Shown here piece after piece: positions 6,638 through 8,542 of a DNA stretch of 8,542 nucleotides. The notes beneath the pieces were generated by a model, which did no database searches, was not told where the DNA came from, and worked only from the letters and a program-made list of their open reading frames with translations. This DNA comes from Rubrobacter sp. (GTDB taxonomy: Bacteria; Actinomycetota; Rubrobacteria; Rubrobacterales; Rubrobacteraceae), in assembly GCA_016781705.1 (NCBI GenBank), contig JADDPV010000089.1:1-8542 (forward strand). The letters run 5' to 3'. Each line of letters starts with the position of its first letter. Position 1 is the first letter of the stretch. The position numbers and the translations under genes are program-made.

Positions 6638-8026
6638 TTACGTCGGGAGCCAGCCCCGGCGTCTGGCCTCGGCGATCAGCTTGACGGTGGGGGACCTCGT
6701 GCTTATTCCGAGCTTCTGGCAGAGGTGGCGCTTGTGGGTGCGCACGGTCTGGTAGTGGATGTGGAGGATAGCCTGTATGTCGATGAGGCGTTTGCCCTCG
6801 GCGATCAGCTCCAGGACCTCGCGCTCCCTGTCGGTGGGATGCGTGGGAACGTGTTCGATCGGGTCGGCGAACGAGTTGACGGCGTTGCGGGCCTCTTCTA
6901 TGTCCGGGTTGGGGAGGCCCGCGTCGATGGCGGCGCCCACGAGCGCGGCGAACTCCGCGCAAGCGGCGAGGTCCGCGTCGTCGTAGGGCACAGGGGTGCC
7001 GTCCTCGACCCTTAAGAACCCCAGGGCGCCGTAGAAGCGCTCGCGGCCTTGCACGGGGGCGCAGACGTACGAGAAGGGACCGGCCTCCTCCACGGCGCGG
7101 CGGCGCTTGGGGTCGTTGGTCACCCCGGAGACGAACGCCTCGTCCGTACGTCTCACGAGCTCGGGCTGACGGGTGGCGTAGGCGCGCGGTGCGCCGTGGG
7201 GAGCCGTAGGCGCGAGCGGGGCGGAGAAGGCCTCTTGAAGATGCTCAGGAGCCCCCGAGGCATGGTCCACGGCGACCCTCCGCAGCTTGGGAGCCGTTCC
7301 GTTGGGCTCCAGGGCGTCGGCGAGGCACCAGTCCGCGAGGGGACGGGACCCTCCGGCGCCCCCGCTCACGGCCGCCAGCACCGCTGCCGTGAGCAGTTCG
7401 TCGATCCCGGCCGGCACGCGCAGGAGGGCCGCGCCCGAGCGTAGCAGCTCGGCGCGCGAACGCCAGGCGATCGCCGCCTCCCCGCACTCCAACCGGAGCA
7501 ACCCGGCGGCGAGCAACCCCGCGGCCTGGGCGAGGAACTCGACCTCCTCGCGGGGAAGCGGGCGCGGCTTCCGGTAGAAGGCCTCCAAGACCCCGAAGGT
7601 CCGGCCGGCGGCGCCGACCCTGACGGCGCCGCCGCTGCGGGCCCCGTGTCCCGTGACGAACGGATCGTCGGTCCAATCGTGGGGCCGCGAGAAGTCTTCG
7701 AGCGCGACGGGCCGCCCCGAGGGATCGAGCAGGGCCCGGCCCGCCTGCGAGAGCAAGCCCGCGGGTATGTACGTCCGACCGTAGAGCTCCTCGGGAAGAC
7801 CCCGCCCGTTTCGCAACGCGAGCCGCCCCTCGGGCGCCTCGTACTCCAAAATCAGGACGAGGTCGGCGCCGAGCGCCGCCGCCAGCGTGGCGGCGCAGAC
7901 GTCGAAGAGCTCCGAGCGGTCGGGGGCATGGTGCGAGGCCTGCGCCAGCGCCCGCACCTGTTGGTCGAAGCAAGGGACGGACCGGTCGGCGTTGTTTCCG
8001 GCGCCGTTGTCGCCCGGCGGGACCAA
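6638..8026 (-). CDS. Dual-GAF sensor with C-terminal LuxR-type helix-turn-helix, 462 aa
   Basis: This is a cytoplasmic one-component transcription regulator. Residues about 21-178 form one GAF-like domain (FDVCAATLAAALGADLVLIL at 41-60; FGVLEAFYRKPRPLPREEVE at 144-163). Residues about 190-370 form a second, more divergent one, with FSYVCAPVQGRERFYGALGF at 318-337. The C-terminal 60 residues are a classic LuxR/GerE helix-turn-helix: PTDREREVLELIAEG (397-411), then HYQTVRTHKRHLCQKLGIST (424-443), with the recognition helix at QTVRTHKRHL. There is no receiver or kinase domain, so a ligand or redox signal through GAF is the likely input. The start is TTG at 8026, the first possible after an in-frame TGA, with AAGGGGG (8037-8043) ten bases upstream. 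It follows the XRE gene by 37 bases on the same strand, so they probably share a transcript. Its target is unknown; the conjugation operon 450 bases downstream is the obvious candidate. Confidence 0.9.
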   Translation of the reverse strand: MVPPGDNGAGNNADRSVPCFDQQVRALAQASHHAPDRSELFDVCAATLAAALGADLVLILEYEAPEGRLALRNGRGLPEELYGRTYIPAGLLSQAGRALLDPSGRPVALEDFSRPHDWTDDPFVTGHGARSGGAVRVGAAGRTFGVLEAFYRKPRPLPREEVEFLAQAAGLLAAGLLRLECGEAAIAWRSRAELLRSGAALLRVPAGIDELLTAAVLAAVSGGAGGSRPLADWCLADALEPNGTAPKLRRVAVDHASGAPEHLQEAFSAPLAPTAPHGAPRAYATRQPELVRRTDEAFVSGVTNDPKRRRAVEEAGPFSYVCAPVQGRERFYGALGFLRVEDGTPVPYDDADLAACAEFAALVGAAIDAGLPNPDIEEARNAVNSFADPIEHVPTHPTDREREVLELIAEGKRLIDIQAILHIHYQTVRTHKRHLCQKLGISTRSPTVKLIAEARRRGWLPT

Positions 8027-8063
8027 GGCTCACACACCCCCTTCGCGAACGAGGACGGCGCGG

Positions 8064-8327
8064 TCAAGAGCCGGGTCGGTCGGAATCCTCTTTGAGCCAC
8101 GCCTCCAGCGGCACGCCCATCGCGCGGCTGATGGCAACCACCTTACCGAAGCTGGGTTCCCGGATCCGGCCGGACCGTAGGTGGCCGACCCACTGGTGGG
8201 AGACGTACCCCCTGGTGGCGCGCTCCAGGCTCTTCCCGCCCCAATTCGAGCCGTCGTCGCGCCTGTGGCGCTCCAGCAGGCGCCGGAACGCCCGTCCCCA
8301 ATCCTGCTCCTCCCCGTAAGGTCGCAC
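8064..8327 (-). CDS. XRE/Cro-family helix-turn-helix protein, 87 aa
   Basis: This is a small single-domain DNA-binding protein. The fold reads in XRE order: helix 1 WGRAFRRLLERHRR (10-23), helix 2 SLERATRGY (33-41), recognition helix VSHQWVGHLRSGRI (42-55, aligning with the usual VSxSxISRLExG pattern), then PSFGKVVAISRAMGVPLEAWL (58-78), the conserved closing helices. A polar insert DDGSNWGG (24-31) lengthens the helix 1-2 junction. The start is GTG at 8327: no earlier start exists after the in-frame TAA, and no Shine-Dalgarno sequence precedes it. A promoter lies immediately upstream, so translation is likely leaderless. It is followed after 37 bases by the GAF-LuxR gene. It may be autoregulatory through the repeats at 8368-8402, by analogy with phage and mobile-element repressors; this is inference. 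Confidence 0.78.
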   Translation of the reverse strand: MRPYGEEQDWGRAFRRLLERHRRDDGSNWGGKSLERATRGYVSHQWVGHLRSGRIREPSFGKVVAISRAMGVPLEAWLKEDSDRPGS

Positions 8328-8335
8328 GAGTGCGG

Positions 8336-8365
8336 ATTAAACATGCTTAGGGAAGCTTTTGTTAA
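8336..8365 (-). promoter_or_regulatory. Sigma-70-like promoter of the XRE/LuxR unit, leaderless
   Basis: On the minus strand, TTAACA (8365-8360, five of six with TTGACA) and TTTAAT (8341-8336, five of six with TATAAT) are 18 bases apart. The -10 box ends eight bases before the GTG at 8327, so transcription should begin at or within two bases of the start codon. The region is AT-rich in a GC-rich window, and there is no ribosome binding site. Confidence 0.6.
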
Positions 8366-8367
8366 AT

Positions 8368-8402
8368 TGCTCACACATGCGGCAAATATGCTCATACATG
8401 CG
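8368..8402. repeat. Two direct repeats of a 14-mer with 21-bp period, candidate operator pair
   Basis: TGCTCACACATGCG (8368-8381) and TGCTCATACATGCG (8389-8402) match at 13 of 14 bases. Both are preceded by AAAT. The 21-bp period is two helical turns, so bound proteins would sit on one face of DNA. The first copy ends two bases from the -35 box of the XRE promoter, a position used by class II activators or cooperative repressors. A gene beyond 8542 reading rightward could also be controlled from here. Confidence 0.7.
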
Positions 8403-8452
8403 CACAAATAGAGAAACGCGAGGCAAGCTTGGCTTCGGTAAATGGGCGTGCG

Positions 8453-8474
8453 CTCGCCGCTAGGCGCCGGCGAG
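8453..8474. other. Stem-loop in the non-coding right end
   Basis: CTCGCCG (8453-8459) pairs perfectly with CGGCGAG (8468-8474) around an eight-base loop. No T-run follows on either strand. The rest of 8403-8542 shows no gene; an isolated palindrome CCTTAAGG is near 8493. The function is unknown. It could mark the end of a gene outside the window. Confidence 0.35.
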
Positions 8475-8542
8475 GTGCTCCGGGTAAGAACCTTAAGGGC
8501 TATTTTGTGGACTAGGAAAGCGTCCGGTTCTCGCTTGGCAGG

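Noticed and set aside
6414..6755. A 113-codon plus-strand frame over the control region
   Set aside because: It runs antisense into the helix-turn-helix coding end of the LuxR-type gene and has no ribosome binding site or recognisable domain.
1..8542. Searched for tRNA or rRNA genes, CRISPR arrays, transposase genes and insertion-sequence ends
   Set aside because: No cloverleaf, regularly spaced repeat array, transposase or integrase motif, or terminal inverted repeat was recognised by eye. A relaxase gene was also sought and not found.

Overview
The window is GC-rich, and every gene I can support lies on the minus strand. Codon use is strongly G/C-ending, yet AGG (Arg) and ATA (Ile) are used freely. 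Both are rare in Streptomyces- or Mycobacterium-type actinobacteria. My best guess is a deep-branching high-GC actinobacterium of the Rubrobacter type, on a plasmid or integrated conjugative element. This is inference from codon habits and gene content, and another high-GC phylum such as Chloroflexota is possible.

Layout, in transcription order from high to low coordinates. (1) 8542-8328: non-coding, with a small stem-loop, an AT-rich patch carrying a 21-bp-period direct repeat, and a promoter that fires almost onto the start codon of the next gene. (2) 8327-8064: a small XRE/Cro-type DNA-binding protein. (3) 8026-6638: a two-GAF sensor with a C-terminal LuxR-type helix-turn-helix, 37 bases downstream and probably co-transcribed. 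(4) 6637-6189: a 449-base stretch without a convincing gene, holding a cluster of GTAACC/GGTTAC motifs (one pair forms an inverted repeat) and hairpins. (5) 6188-5664: a small winged-helix-like protein. (6) 5667-3976: a VirD4/TraG-type coupling ATPase that overlaps the previous gene by four bases. (7) 3859-3368: a VirB2/TrbC-like pilin subunit with a very strong ribosome binding site. (8) 3177-1: a PrgI-VirB4 fusion ATPase that is still open at the window edge.

Together, genes 5-8 are the start of a type IV secretion/conjugation operon: a putative regulator, the substrate-recruiting ATPase, the pilin and the assembly ATPase. VirB6-like, VirB1-like and relaxase genes are absent and would be expected beyond coordinate 1 or elsewhere. 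Genes 2-3 form an upstream regulatory unit that could control transfer in response to a ligand sensed by the GAF domains.

The most notable points are the PrgI-VirB4 fusion with its long inserts, the coupling ATPase whose P-loop has alanine in place of both conserved glycines, a pilin whose mature ends are both poly-glycine, the leaderless XRE promoter with paired operator-like repeats, and the GTAACC-motif region in front of the conjugation operon.
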